A stretch of 14,261 nucleotides of DNA from Candidatus Woesearchaeota archaeon. Lineage in GTDB: Archaea > Nanobdellota > Nanobdellia > Woesearchaeales > GW2011-AR9. The translations under genes were made by a program, and so were the position numbers. This document shows positions 6,912 through 12,942 of the stretch, in pieces (within the stretch, counting starts at the first letter, position 1; each line of letters begins with the position of its first letter). The notes under the pieces are model-generated. The model was not told the origin of the DNA and ran no database searches. It saw only the letters and a list, made by a program, of their open reading frames with translations. The stretch lies in NCBI GenBank assembly GCA_018303045.1, contig JAGVYX010000061.1:1-14261 (forward strand). Direction: 5' to 3'.

Positions 6912-7802
6912 CTACATCCCTTCCAACTTCTTAATCCGCTCATCAATTGAGGGATGAGTGCTGAAAACAGAATTCCAAGCTCCTCTGCGGAACGGGCTGG
7001 AAATAAATAAGTGCGCGGTAGCTCTATTGGCATAATCCACCAATGGATCGGGATCGCCCTTTATCTTCTTTAAAGCATCAGCTAACCCCTTAGGATACCG
7101 CGTTAACAAGGCGCCGCTGGCATCGGCCAGGAATTCCCGTTTCCTGGAGATAGCTAGCTTGATAAGTTCGCCGATCAATGGCGCCAGAATAGCCAGTGCT
7201 ATACCAACTACTAATAACAACAGCCCTAATTGATTGCCTTCCTTTCTTTCACCATGGCCGCCGATCCACAAACTGCGCAAAATGAAATCAGACAGCAGCA
7301 CAGTCATTCCGACCATTACGGCTGCCAGCATCATTACCCGAATATCATAATTCTTAATGTGGGAAATTTCATGGGCAATCACTCCTTCCAATTCCAGCTT
7401 AGTTAATTTCTGCAATAATCCGGTGGTTACCGTAACGGCGGCATGCTGCGGATCTCTTCCTGTAGCAAAAGCATTCAGAGCGCTGTCATCAATTACATAC
7501 ACTTTAGGAGTTTTAGGCAGTCCGGCAGCAATAGCCAGCCCTTCAACAGTGTTAATCAAGTAAGTATGCTGCGGCTTAGCCGCTTCCTTAGCCCGCATCA
7601 TCGTTAGAATGGCCCGTGAGCCGCCATACCAGCTGAAAAGAAAATATACCGAGCCAATAACTGCCGCCAACCCCAGGCCAAAATAACTGCTGCCCCAGAC
7701 TGTTCCCAAAACTAAGCCTAAAAATATCACTAACGCAAAAAATAAAATGGTCAGCGCAACCGTCCGGCGCTGGTTGGAAGAAATTTCTTTATAAATGTCC
7801 AT
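6912..7802 (-). CDS. htpX: M48-family membrane metalloprotease HtpX
   Basis: This is a zinc-dependent integral membrane protease that degrades misfolded membrane proteins. The 296-aa product has two N-terminal membrane helices, the HEISH zinc motif at about residues 144-148, two more hydrophobic segments, the third zinc ligand in REFLAD (Glu at about 223) and the family C-terminus FSTHPSIDERIKKLE. I choose the ATG at 7802 (MDIYKEISSNQRRT), the usual HtpX start, rather than the one at 7814, because a TATA box centred about 23 nt upstream puts the transcript start close to 7802. It lies downstream of lemA, a common partner. The intervening segment holds a 20-bp tandem duplication. All catalytic residues are present. 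Confidence 0.93.
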   Translation of the reverse strand: MDIYKEISSNQRRTVALTILFFALVIFLGLVLGTVWGSSYFGLGLAAVIGSVYFLFSWYGGSRAILTMMRAKEAAKPQHTYLINTVEGLAIAAGLPKTPKVYVIDDSALNAFATGRDPQHAAVTVTTGLLQKLTKLELEGVIAHEISHIKNYDIRVMMLAAVMVGMTVLLSDFILRSLWIGGHGERKEGNQLGLLLLVVGIALAILAPLIGELIKLAISRKREFLADASGALLTRYPKGLADALKKIKGDPDPLVDYANRATAHLFISSPFRRGAWNSVFSTHPSIDERIKKLEGM

Positions 7803-7810
7803 GGTCTCTC

Positions 7811-7850
7811 TCATCTAAAGTATTTAAAATTCATCTAAAGTATTTAAAAT
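7811..7850. repeat. Perfect 20-bp tandem duplication that doubles the htpX TATA box
   Basis: TCATCTAAAGTATTTAAAAT occurs twice head to tail (7811-7830, 7831-7850). Read on the minus strand, each copy contains ATTTTAAATAC, a good archaeal TATA element. The proximal copy lies about 23 nt from the htpX ATG at 7802, and the distal one 20 nt further upstream. Confidence 0.85.
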
Positions 7851-7876
7851 AATACTGGACAACCTCCATTCAGGAT

Positions 7877-8436
7877 CTAAAATTCAACTTTTACATTCCG
7901 GCGTTCTTTTTCTTCCACGGCAAAGAAATCCCGCTGATGAACATTAAACAGCTTGGCAAAGAGATTGGTGGGAAAAGATTGTATAGCTTGATTAAGCTGC
8001 ATTACCGCGTCGTTATAAAATTGCCGGGCGTAAGCTATTTTGCTTTCAGTTCCGGATAATTCTTCCTGCAGATGCTTAAAATTCTCGCTGGCTCTCAATT
8101 GCGGATAACTCTCGGCCACAGCAAAAATTGATTTCAAAGCTTCAGTTATCTGATTGCTGGCTTTGGCTTTAGCCTGCATGGACCCGGAGAGCAAAGATGC
8201 CCTGGCCTTGGTTACAGATTCCAGAACTCCCTTCTCGTGCTTCATATAGCCTTTCACGGCGCTTACCAAGTTAGGAATCAAATCATACCTGCGCTTAAGC
8301 TGCACATCAATCTGCGACCAGGCATTGCCAGCCCGCACTTTTAATTTTATTAAACTATTGTAGATATAAATTACGATATTACGATCAATACTAAAACTGC
8401 GGCAATAATAATTCCAATTGTTAATCCCGATACCAT
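7877..8436 (-). pseudogene. lemA: LemA family membrane protein, frameshifted in its N-terminal helix
   Basis: LemA proteins have one N-terminal membrane helix and a cytosolic helical domain and often sit beside HtpX. The true start is the ATG at 8436, preceded by AGGAGGG 6 nt upstream; it encodes MVSGLTIGIIIAAVLVLIV and stops at 8371 after 21 codons. The rest of LemA (YIYNSLIKLKVRAGNAW and the four-helix domain to NVKVEF) continues in another frame to 7877. The cause is visible: ATTACGAT is tandemly duplicated at 8370-8385, and removing one copy gives an uninterrupted 183-aa LemA. A GTG at 8338 could start a soluble fragment of 153 aa, but no ribosome-binding site precedes it. Either a recent null allele, a reversible slippage switch or an assembly error. 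Confidence 0.85.
8370..8385. repeat. 8-bp tandem duplication causing the lemA frameshift
   Basis: ATTACGAT is present twice without a gap (8370-8377, 8378-8385). Deleting one unit rejoins LIV with IYIYNSL in one frame, matching the LemA consensus. Confidence 0.9.
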
Positions 8437-8471
8437 GTTAAACCCTCCTAATAGGCTTTAGAAAGCGGAGG

Positions 8472-8483
8472 TATTTTTAAAAG
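8472..8483 (-). promoter_or_regulatory. TATA box of lemA
   Basis: The minus strand reads ACTTTTAAAAAT. A start about 25 nt downstream would give a leader of about 16 nt that includes the AGGAGGG ribosome-binding site (minus strand of 8443-8449). Confidence 0.45.
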
Positions 8484-8512
8484 TTATGTTAAAATAATGG
8501 ATAGTTCAAATT

Positions 8513-8827
8513 CTATCTCTTATCTTTCCTCTTAACTACAAAATAATAAACTACTGCCCCGATAACTTGCAGAAGCACCACGATGAGAATCCAGATAAGT
8601 TTATCCTCGCTTTTCTTGAAATTCCTTTTGGCGCAGTCTACCAGCATAATAATCCAGAACACCAATCCAGCTAACATGAGGAGTATAAACAGGAATATAA
8701 ATATCCCCATTCCCCAGAAAAAGCCGGTTAATTCCGAACAGGGAACAACTTCGCCATCAAGCATGCATTCCGCAGCAGCTAAGGGCAAGCTAATTAAAAT
8801 CAATAATAAGAGCAAAGATTTTTTCAT
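8513..8827 (-). CDS. Small PLDc_N-domain membrane protein
   Basis: The 104-aa product has a cleavable-looking signal peptide (MKKSLLLLLILISLPLAAA), a short loop with two Cys, then two membrane helices. The pattern IIMLVDCAKRNFKKSEDK, then IWILIVVLL and YYFVVKR, matches PLDc_N (phospholipase D-nuclease N-terminal), a widespread two-helix module also found alone. No catalytic HKD motif is present, so no enzymatic role is implied. A TATA-like TTTTATATATTT lies about 25 nt upstream of the ATG, implying a leaderless mRNA of its own. Function unknown. Confidence 0.75.
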   Translation of the reverse strand: MKKSLLLLLILISLPLAAAECMLDGEVVPCSELTGFFWGMGIFIFLFILLMLAGLVFWIIMLVDCAKRNFKKSEDKLIWILIVVLLQVIGAVVYYFVVKRKDKR

Positions 8828-8846
8828 GTATTTGGAAGTATCTTAA

Positions 8847-8858
8847 AATATATAAAAG
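8847..8858 (-). promoter_or_regulatory. TATA box of the PLDc_N gene
   Basis: The minus strand reads CTTTTATATATT, centred about 25 nt before the ATG at 8827. Confidence 0.5.
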
Positions 8859-8876
8859 TTCCTTTCTTCAGCAAAA

Positions 8877-9370
8877 TTATTCCCGCGGCGTAAAGCTAAT
8901 TTCTTTGTCCTTTTCATTAAAGCAAATAACAAATTTATCAAAAATATCCTTCCTGCCTAAAATATTGAAGCCAACACCAATATTTTTTGAAAAACCAATC
9001 GTTACTTTAAACTCTTTTCCAGCCAGAGAGATAGTAACAGAGTGAAGATAGACCTTTAAAATATCTCCATCACCAACGACTAATTCATATAATAGCTAAT
9101 CTCCTCAATTTTGGAACTTTCCCTTCAAGCTTCATAGAGGTAAAAAGGGAGGTAATTCTTAGTTAGAAGTTCAATTATTTTTGAGATTTGCTATAAGATG
9201 CCTTTTTCCACATCTAATCCTAGTATCTCGGCCACTTTTGCATGAAATAAACTATAACTTGCGCCGGTGTCAACATAGGCTCTCATCTGGATCAATTTTC
9301 CATTCTCAGTTAAAGAAATAGGAATGATCGGCAAAAATTTTCCTTCATAAAACCGATAACTAAATTTCAT
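8877..9370 (-). pseudogene. Retropepsin-like aspartic protease, interrupted by an insertion
   Basis: The first 59 codons encode MKFSYRFYEG...MRAYVDTGASYSLFHAKVAEILGLDVEKGIL, with the aspartic-protease active-site motif DTGAS. A TAG then follows inside a 101-bp insertion. After it the same protein resumes as LYELVVGDGDILKVYLHSV and ends FNILGRKDIFDKFVICFN...TPRE, with the ILGR motif typical of retropepsin-like folds. Removing 104 bp (element plus target duplication) restores a continuous 129-aa ORF. The ATG overlaps the stop of the upstream DUF5678 gene (ATGA), so the two form an operon. Such proteases are thought to act as homodimers. As it stands the allele should give only the N-terminal half. 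Confidence 0.85.
9093..9193. mobile_element. MITE-like insertion in the retropepsin gene
   Basis: The ends are imperfect inverted repeats: TAGCTAATCTC at 9093 and TAGCAAATCTC read inwards from 9193, with GAACTT also shared about 20 bp in. The direct repeat TATAA flanks it (9088-9092, 9192-9196); because the element ends in TA, the true duplication may be only TAA. It has no ORF. Inverted pairs such as CCCTT/AAGGG (about 9120-9150) add internal pairing. Its ends differ from those of the elements at 123-174 and 5111-5276, so it is a separate family. Confidence 0.7.
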
Positions 9371-9543
9371 AAAAATGTTAAAGTTTCTTTTTTAGTAGGT
9401 ATATATTCAAACATAACCTTCTCCGGAGGATATAGTTTGGTAGCCTTTTGATATAATATTAACTGATTTTTTCCAGAAGCAACAATCCGATTATTAACCC
9501 AGGCAACATATTTTCCTGCATACTTAGATGATCTCCTTTTCAT
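9367..9543 (-). CDS. DUF5678-like small protein upstream of the aspartic protease
   Basis: The 58-aa product contains KYAGKYVAWVNNRIVASGKN (about residues 7-26), the pattern of DUF5678 (a Gly-Lys-Tyr-Val strand, an Ile-Val-Ala-Ser-Gly turn and then a helix), followed by the strand VMFEYIP. DUF5678 genes commonly sit next to retropepsin-like proteases in archaea and cyanobacteria, sometimes described as toxin-antitoxin-like pairs; the role is unproven. Its stop overlaps the ATG of the protease by 4 nt. The ATG at 9543 is in frame with the conserved part, and an AT-rich TATA-like stretch lies about 25 nt upstream. The gene is intact although its partner is broken. Confidence 0.7.
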   Translation of the reverse strand: MKRRSSKYAGKYVAWVNNRIVASGKNQLILYQKATKLYPPEKVMFEYIPTKKETLTFL

Positions 9544-9560
9544 GGCATGCTTAGTATTAA

Positions 9561-9573
9561 ATAAATTATTTAA
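9561..9573 (-). promoter_or_regulatory. TATA-like element of the DUF5678-protease pair
   Basis: The minus strand reads TTTAAATAATTTA, about 25 nt before the ATG at 9543. It is divergent from the pelota promoter about 30 bp away. Confidence 0.35.
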
Positions 9574-9596
9574 AGGTTTCTGCTATTCTTCAATGG

Positions 9597-9607
9597 AATA
9601 TATAATA
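9597..9607 (+). promoter_or_regulatory. TATA box of pelota
   Basis: AATATATAATA lies about 30 nt before the pelota ATG; a start 25 nt downstream would leave a leader of about five nt. Confidence 0.5.
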
Positions 9608-9632
9608 ATTAGCCCGCATTAAACAGGACTGC

Positions 9633-10694
9633 ATGGAAATTATAAAATCTGATTTTAAAAAAGGAATTGTCAACCTCAGAGTTGCCACGCAGGACGATTT
9701 ATGGTATTTAAGCCACCTTATCGAGCCAGGGGATTTGGTTAAAGGAAAAACCACCAGGAAAATTAAAATTGGCGATGCGGAAAATGCCGCCGTGGTAAGA
9801 AAGCCCATGACTGTTAAGATTGAAGCGGAAACTATTTCGTTGGATGAAACTGGATCAATATTAAGGGTTAATGGAAAAATAAAGGAAGGGCCGCATGATG
9901 CCCCCCTGGGCAGCTATCAGGCTGTTTCCCTCGACGTTGGAACTGAATTTTTACTTGAAAAATTCCATTGGCTTTCTTTTCAGAAACAAAAACTGCTGGA
10001 AGCCAGCCAGAAAAAGTATAATTATCTGTTTTGCATCATGGACCGTGAAGAAGCCTTGCTGGCCTTAACTGAAAAATCCGGATATAAAATTCTAGTTAAG
10101 CTGCTGGGAGATGTACCCAAAAAAGCCCGAAAAACGGAAATTGCCAAAAATTTTTACCAAGAAATTATAAAATCATTGGATGTTTACAATGCCCGGCATA
10201 ACCCGGAATATATCATTCTCGCTTCGCCGGCCTTTTACAAAGAAGATTTAATGAAGGAAATTGATTCTGGAGAATTAAAGCGAAAGATTGTTCTGGCAAC
10301 CAGTTCTGATGTAAGCGAAGCTGCTCTTCACGAAGTTACCAAAAGCCCGGAATTGGCGAGAATTTTGCAGAACAACCGCGCCAGAGAAGAAGAGCTGCTG
10401 GTGGAAGAACTGCTTAAGCAGATCAAGAAGGATAATTTAGCGGCTTATGGATTTAAACAGGTAAAAGAAGCTATTCTTGCAGGAGCGGTAGAAACCTTGC
10501 TGGTAACTGACGAGTTAATTCATCAAAAAAAGCTGGCTGACGAATATTCTGAACTTGATGAATTAATGCAGCAGATTGATAATCTAAATGGAACCATCCA
10601 TGTTTTGTCAACGGAATTTGACGGCGGCAGGAAACTAAAAGGGCTGGGAGGGATTGCCGCTATTTTGAGATATAAGATGGAATGGAGGAAATGA
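9633..10694 (+). CDS. pelA: mRNA surveillance protein Pelota (Dom34)
   Basis: Archaeal Pelota binds the A site of stalled ribosomes and, with aEF1A and ABCE1, releases them. The 353-aa product is full length. The N-terminal Sm-like domain is recognisable from TQDDLWYLSHLIEPGDLVKGKTTRKI (about residues 19-44). The central RNase H-like domain (about 130-260) includes YIILASPAFYKEDL. The C-terminal eL30-like domain (about 265-350) ends GGRKLKGLGGIAAILRYKM. It is transcribed towards the DGR reverse transcriptase; the two stop codons are 1 nt apart, so transcripts from the two strands must overlap. This strongly archaeal housekeeping gene anchors the locus in a host chromosome rather than a plasmid or virus. 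Confidence 0.93.
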   Translation: MEIIKSDFKKGIVNLRVATQDDLWYLSHLIEPGDLVKGKTTRKIKIGDAENAAVVRKPMTVKIEAETISLDETGSILRVNGKIKEGPHDAPLGSYQAVSLDVGTEFLLEKFHWLSFQKQKLLEASQKKYNYLFCIMDREEALLALTEKSGYKILVKLLGDVPKKARKTEIAKNFYQEIIKSLDVYNARHNPEYIILASPAFYKEDLMKEIDSGELKRKIVLATSSDVSEAALHEVTKSPELARILQNNRAREEELLVEELLKQIKKDNLAAYGFKQVKEAILAGAVETLLVTDELIHQKKLADEYSELDELMQQIDNLNGTIHVLSTEFDGGRKLKGLGGIAAILRYKMEWRK

Positions 10695-10695
10695 A

Positions 10696-11764
10696 TTAGT
10701 TCAGTCCTCGATTAACTTCCTTGGTTGAGACCTCATTGGGAAACTTTTTTTCAACTTGCTCTAAAACTAGTTTTCGCAATTTGTAAGTATTAGCATTCTT
10801 GGAATGAGCGCACCAGCCTTCTAAGAAGTCATAAATAGTGTCATATTCAATTAATTGACCAAAATATTCTTTCGAATATACTTCTAGTTTCCGTTTAAAT
10901 TTTCTTAGATTCTTCTTCCTTAAAATAGTATGGTGTGGAAATATTCTTAACCCAAGAAAATCAACACCTCGATTTAAAAAAATAATCTTTGATTTTTCAG
11001 GGTGCAGTTCTATTTTCAGCTTAAATTTCAAAAATTGCTTAATCTGATCTTTACAATTTCTAAGATATCCTTGGGAAGGGTATAATAATACAAAATCGTC
11101 GACATAGCGGATATAATGCCTAACCTTCAGAATATGTTTAACAAATTGATCCAACTCATTAAGGTAGACATTAGCAAAAAATTGAGAGGTAAGGTTTCCT
11201 AAAGGCATTCCTATACCCCCCCCCTTCAACGTTATTTCCCATTATGTAGTTTGAAAGAATTATTTTAATTAACCACATAACTCTTTGGTTCTCAATTTTA
11301 TTTCTTAATACAGAAAGCAATACCGAATGATTAACCGTTTCAAAATAATGTCTTACGTCGGCTTTCAAAACAAAGGTTGTTTTAGTATAGTTTTGAGAGA
11401 CTTTTCTAGCAAAATATTTGAATCTATCAATGGCCTTAAACGTTCCTTTGCCTTTTCTATTCGCATAAGAATCGAAGATAAACGATTTATCAAAAATTGG
11501 TTCAATAATATTACATAACGCATGATGAACAATCCGATCTCGAAAATCTGATTTACTGATTTTTCTGGTTTTAGGATCACGAATGATAAAAGTTCGTAAT
11601 GGTCGTGGCCTATAGGTATGAAAGACTAATTCGTTTCTTAATTGTTGTAGATTTTCAGACAAATTGTTCTCAAATTCAATAACATTATCCTTGGTGGTTT
11701 TACCTTTACGAGCTTTCTTAAAAGCTACCAACAAATTTTCATAAGAACAAATTCTACCGTACAT
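10696..11764 (-). pseudogene. DGR reverse transcriptase, split by a +1 frameshift in a G9 tract
   Basis: This enzyme copies the TR RNA with errors at adenines and drives replacement of the VR. The first part (11764 to 11171) runs through the finger and first palm motifs (FRDRIVHHALCNIIEPIF; LKADVRHYFETVNH, catalytic Asp at about residue 136). The second part (from about 11220 to 10696) contains GMPLGNLTSQFF and YVDDFVLLY (about residues 220-223) and thumb-like sequence. GNLTSQ in place of the common QGxxxSP is the DGR hallmark. The frames meet at nine Gs (minus strand of 11216-11224); with eight Gs the product is a continuous 355 aa with VEGGGIGMPLGN across the join. No ribosome-binding site precedes the ATG. 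Intact otherwise. Confidence 0.9.
11216..11224 (-). other. G9 homopolymer at the RT frameshift
   Basis: Nine consecutive G residues on the coding strand within codons for Gly-Gly-Gly just before the conserved GMPLGN motif. Eight would keep the frame. Confidence 0.9.
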
Positions 11765-11770
11765 CTTAAA

Positions 11771-11780
11771 ATAAAAAAAA
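11771..11780 (-). terminator. T-run terminator between TR RNA and RT
   Basis: On the minus strand TTTTTTTTAT directly follows the 3' half of the closing helix and precedes the RT ATG by 6 nt. Archaeal transcription stops at such T-runs, so RT expression would need read-through or another start. Confidence 0.5.
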
Positions 11781-11802
11781 GTCCCAGCTTTATTAGCTTA
11801 GC

Positions 11803-11889
11803 TATTCCGACAAAACGGCCGTTGTTGTTGATATTGTTGTTGCCATTAAGAGCATTGTTGTTATTGTTGCCCAAGAACAGCACCCGGGC
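11803..11889 (-). repeat. DGR template repeat (TR)
   Basis: On the minus strand it reads as twelve AAY codons plus ATC set in a fixed frame: ARVLFLG-NNNNN-AL-N-G-NNN-I-NNN-GRFVGI. The 83-nt core (11807-11889) has 25 adenines. Compared with the VR (12251-12333), 10 adenines differ and none of the 58 other bases do. GGCCGTTTTGTCGG at the 3' end is identical in both copies and is the likely initiation-of-mutagenic-homing site. Two further A-to-G differences lie just beyond it (11805-11806). Confidence 0.93.
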
Positions 11890-12035
11890 AGTCTTGTAGT
11901 AGCCTTTCCATTGTTACGCTTTAAAGCGCCATTAAGCACCACTGCTTCATTTCTGTTACAGCTGAATTTTATAATTATCTCCAAATAAGATAACCCTAAT
12001 GGAAAGACGTGTAGCCCAACTACTCCGAAAACTTA
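11890..12035 (-). other. TR RNA 5' region between the hairpin and TR
   Basis: No convincing protein is encoded here. A perfect 12-bp palindrome, CGCTTTAAAGCG, sits at 11917-11928, and CTTAATGGC (minus strand of about 11926-11934) repeats a nonamer from inside the TR. It is best read as part of the template RNA. Confidence 0.4.
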
Positions 12036-12082
12036 CTTACTCTAATCCGAGTAAGCCAGCTGGGACAAATAGAGAAAAGTAA

Positions 12083-12095
12083 CAAAATATAAAAA
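12083..12095 (-). promoter_or_regulatory. TATA box of the template RNA
   Basis: The minus strand reads TTTTTATATTTTG, just past the target gene stop and about 24 nt before the predicted first base of the RNA at 12066. Confidence 0.45.
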
Positions 12096-12096
12096 T

Positions 12097-12942
12097 TTAT
12101 CTTCCAAGAATTTTTCTAACTACCATTTGGTAATCTCTTCTTCCTCCTTTAGAAACATGTTCTTCAGCTAAAGCCAAAAGTTGTTCTTCTAAAGAATGAT
12201 CCTTTTTTTCGGCGCTATGCGCCTGCGGCGCATGACCGCTTCGCGGTACCCCGACAAAACGGCCGCTGACGTTGATATCGTCGTTGCCACTAAGAGCATT
12301 GTCGTCATAGTAGCCCAAGAACAGCACCCGGGCTCTAGGCACTACATCCAAATAACTATAATATAAAATCCCAATAGACTTTCCTTTCACTTGCTCGAAT
12401 TTTTTCAGATAATTTTGAGCCGTGGTTTCGTCACCAAAAGCTGGAATAAATAAAGGATGGCTCATCGCTTTAACAGTAGGGATAAGACCAGATGACGATT
12501 TTCTTAAAGTACTGTAATCAATTAGATGCACTAATTGACCATCATTACGATCAAGTAATTCCAGGAAACCAGTTGGAGAATATTCCCCAGCACCAAATAA
12601 CAAATGCTTAAAATTATCACGGGTTAAATATCTGATTTGATAGGGATCAGAAAGTTCATGAGGAACATGCGCGACAACAACATATTCGTTACCGCCTTTC
12701 TTAGATTGGTTAGTGATTTTACCTTGTCCGGTAACAATCAAACTGTTAGTAGTAAACCAATGGTTCCAGATATAAGAATCACTATCTGCGGCAATTCGCG
12801 CCAAGGCTAATTCGGGAAGAAAAGCAGCGCGCTCATATTTAGGAATTTGCCGCTGGGCTTTTTCGATGCCGCCAAGTTCTAAAGATTCATAAACTGTGGC
12901 TAGTACTACTTGAGTTTGAGGTATTAATATAGTAGTTGTCAT
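12097..12942 (-). CDS. DGR target protein with internal variable region
   Basis: The 281-aa product carries the VR at about residues 204-232 (ARVLFLGYYDDNALSGNDDINVSGRFVGV). DGR targets normally use a C-type lectin-like fold in which the varied residues form a binding face. The residues differing from the template are Y211, Y212, D213, D214, S218, D221, D222, V225 and S226. Unusually, about 50 residues follow the VR: a Pro/Gly/His/Ala linker encoded by hairpins, then a charged helix (SLEEQLLALAEEHVSKGGRRDYQMVVRKIL). There is no signal peptide or membrane helix, so the protein is probably cytosolic. A TATA-like TTTAAATA about 24 nt before the ATG suggests a leaderless mRNA. Its ligand is unknown. 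Confidence 0.88.
   Translation of the reverse strand: MTTTILIPQTQVVLATVYESLELGGIEKAQRQIPKYERAAFLPELALARIAADSDSYIWNHWFTTNSLIVTGQGKITNQSKKGGNEYVVVAHVPHELSDPYQIRYLTRDNFKHLLFGAGEYSPTGFLELLDRNDGQLVHLIDYSTLRKSSSGLIPTVKAMSHPLFIPAFGDETTAQNYLKKFEQVKGKSIGILYYSYLDVVPRARVLFLGYYDDNALSGNDDINVSGRFVGVPRSGHAPQAHSAEKKDHSLEEQLLALAEEHVSKGGRRDYQMVVRKILGR
12211..12247. other. Tandem GC-rich hairpins directly downstream of the VR
   Basis: ACCGC-TTC-GCGGT (12235-12247) abuts the VR and ATGCGCC-TGC-GGCGCAT (12217-12233) follows after one base. An alternative GGCGC-TAT-GCGCC (12211-12223) competes with the second. A hairpin or cruciform at this place is needed for efficient homing in the Bordetella phage DGR. Here the hairpins lie inside the coding region. 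Confidence 0.75.
12247..12333 (-). repeat. DGR variable repeat (VR)
   Basis: It aligns without gaps to the TR at a constant offset of 444 nt. Core differences on the coding strand are seven A-to-G and three A-to-T; two more A-to-G changes lie at 12249-12250, beyond the putative homing site. They alter nine of twelve Asn codons, one of them at both variable bases (AAC to GTC). Confidence 0.93.

Larger units (their letters stand above)
11773..12066 (-). ncRNA. DGR template RNA with closing helix (predicted)
   Basis: The predicted transcript starts at GTCCCAGCT (12066-12058) and ends with AGCTGGGAC (11789-11781) followed by eight Ts (11780-11773). The first and last nine bases are exactly complementary and would close the RNA. 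A TATA-like box is centred about 24 nt upstream. Two nt after the 5' strand of the helix comes a hairpin, CTTACTC-GGATTA-GAGTAAG (12055-12036). The TR occupies the 3' part (11889-11803). Structure and ends are inferred from sequence; that DGR TRs are transcribed as structured RNAs is established. Confidence 0.6.
10696..12942 (-). mobile_element. Diversity-generating retroelement cassette (target gene with VR - TR RNA - RT)
   Basis: The cassette reads, on the minus strand, target gene with VR, template RNA and reverse transcriptase, the arrangement of classical DGRs. No Avd-like accessory ORF is found between target and RT; the only 60-codon ORF there overlaps the TR and is Thr/Asn-rich. The cassette lies between pelota and a trmB-pheS segment. 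DGRs are known from DPANN archaea and archaeal viruses. Confidence 0.92.

Noticed and set aside
7803..7814. Upstream htpX start at 7814 (four extra residues)
   Set aside because: It lies within the duplicated TATA segment, and the TATA spacing and the family N-terminus both favour 7802.
9590..9808. Minus-strand ORF of 72 codons
   Set aside because: Antisense to the conserved N-terminal domain of pelota and overlapping its promoter.
10696..11764. Group II intron or retron as the source of the reverse transcriptase
   Set aside because: No maturase or endonuclease domain, no intron domain V/VI hairpins or retron msr/msd; the GNLTSQ motif and the adjacent TR/VR identify a DGR.
11802..11984. 60-codon ORF across the TR, considered as an Avd-like accessory protein
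   Set aside because: Far shorter than Avd, composition dominated by the AAY template read in the wrong frame (Thr-rich), and no ribosome-binding site. It is a by-product of the TR sequence.
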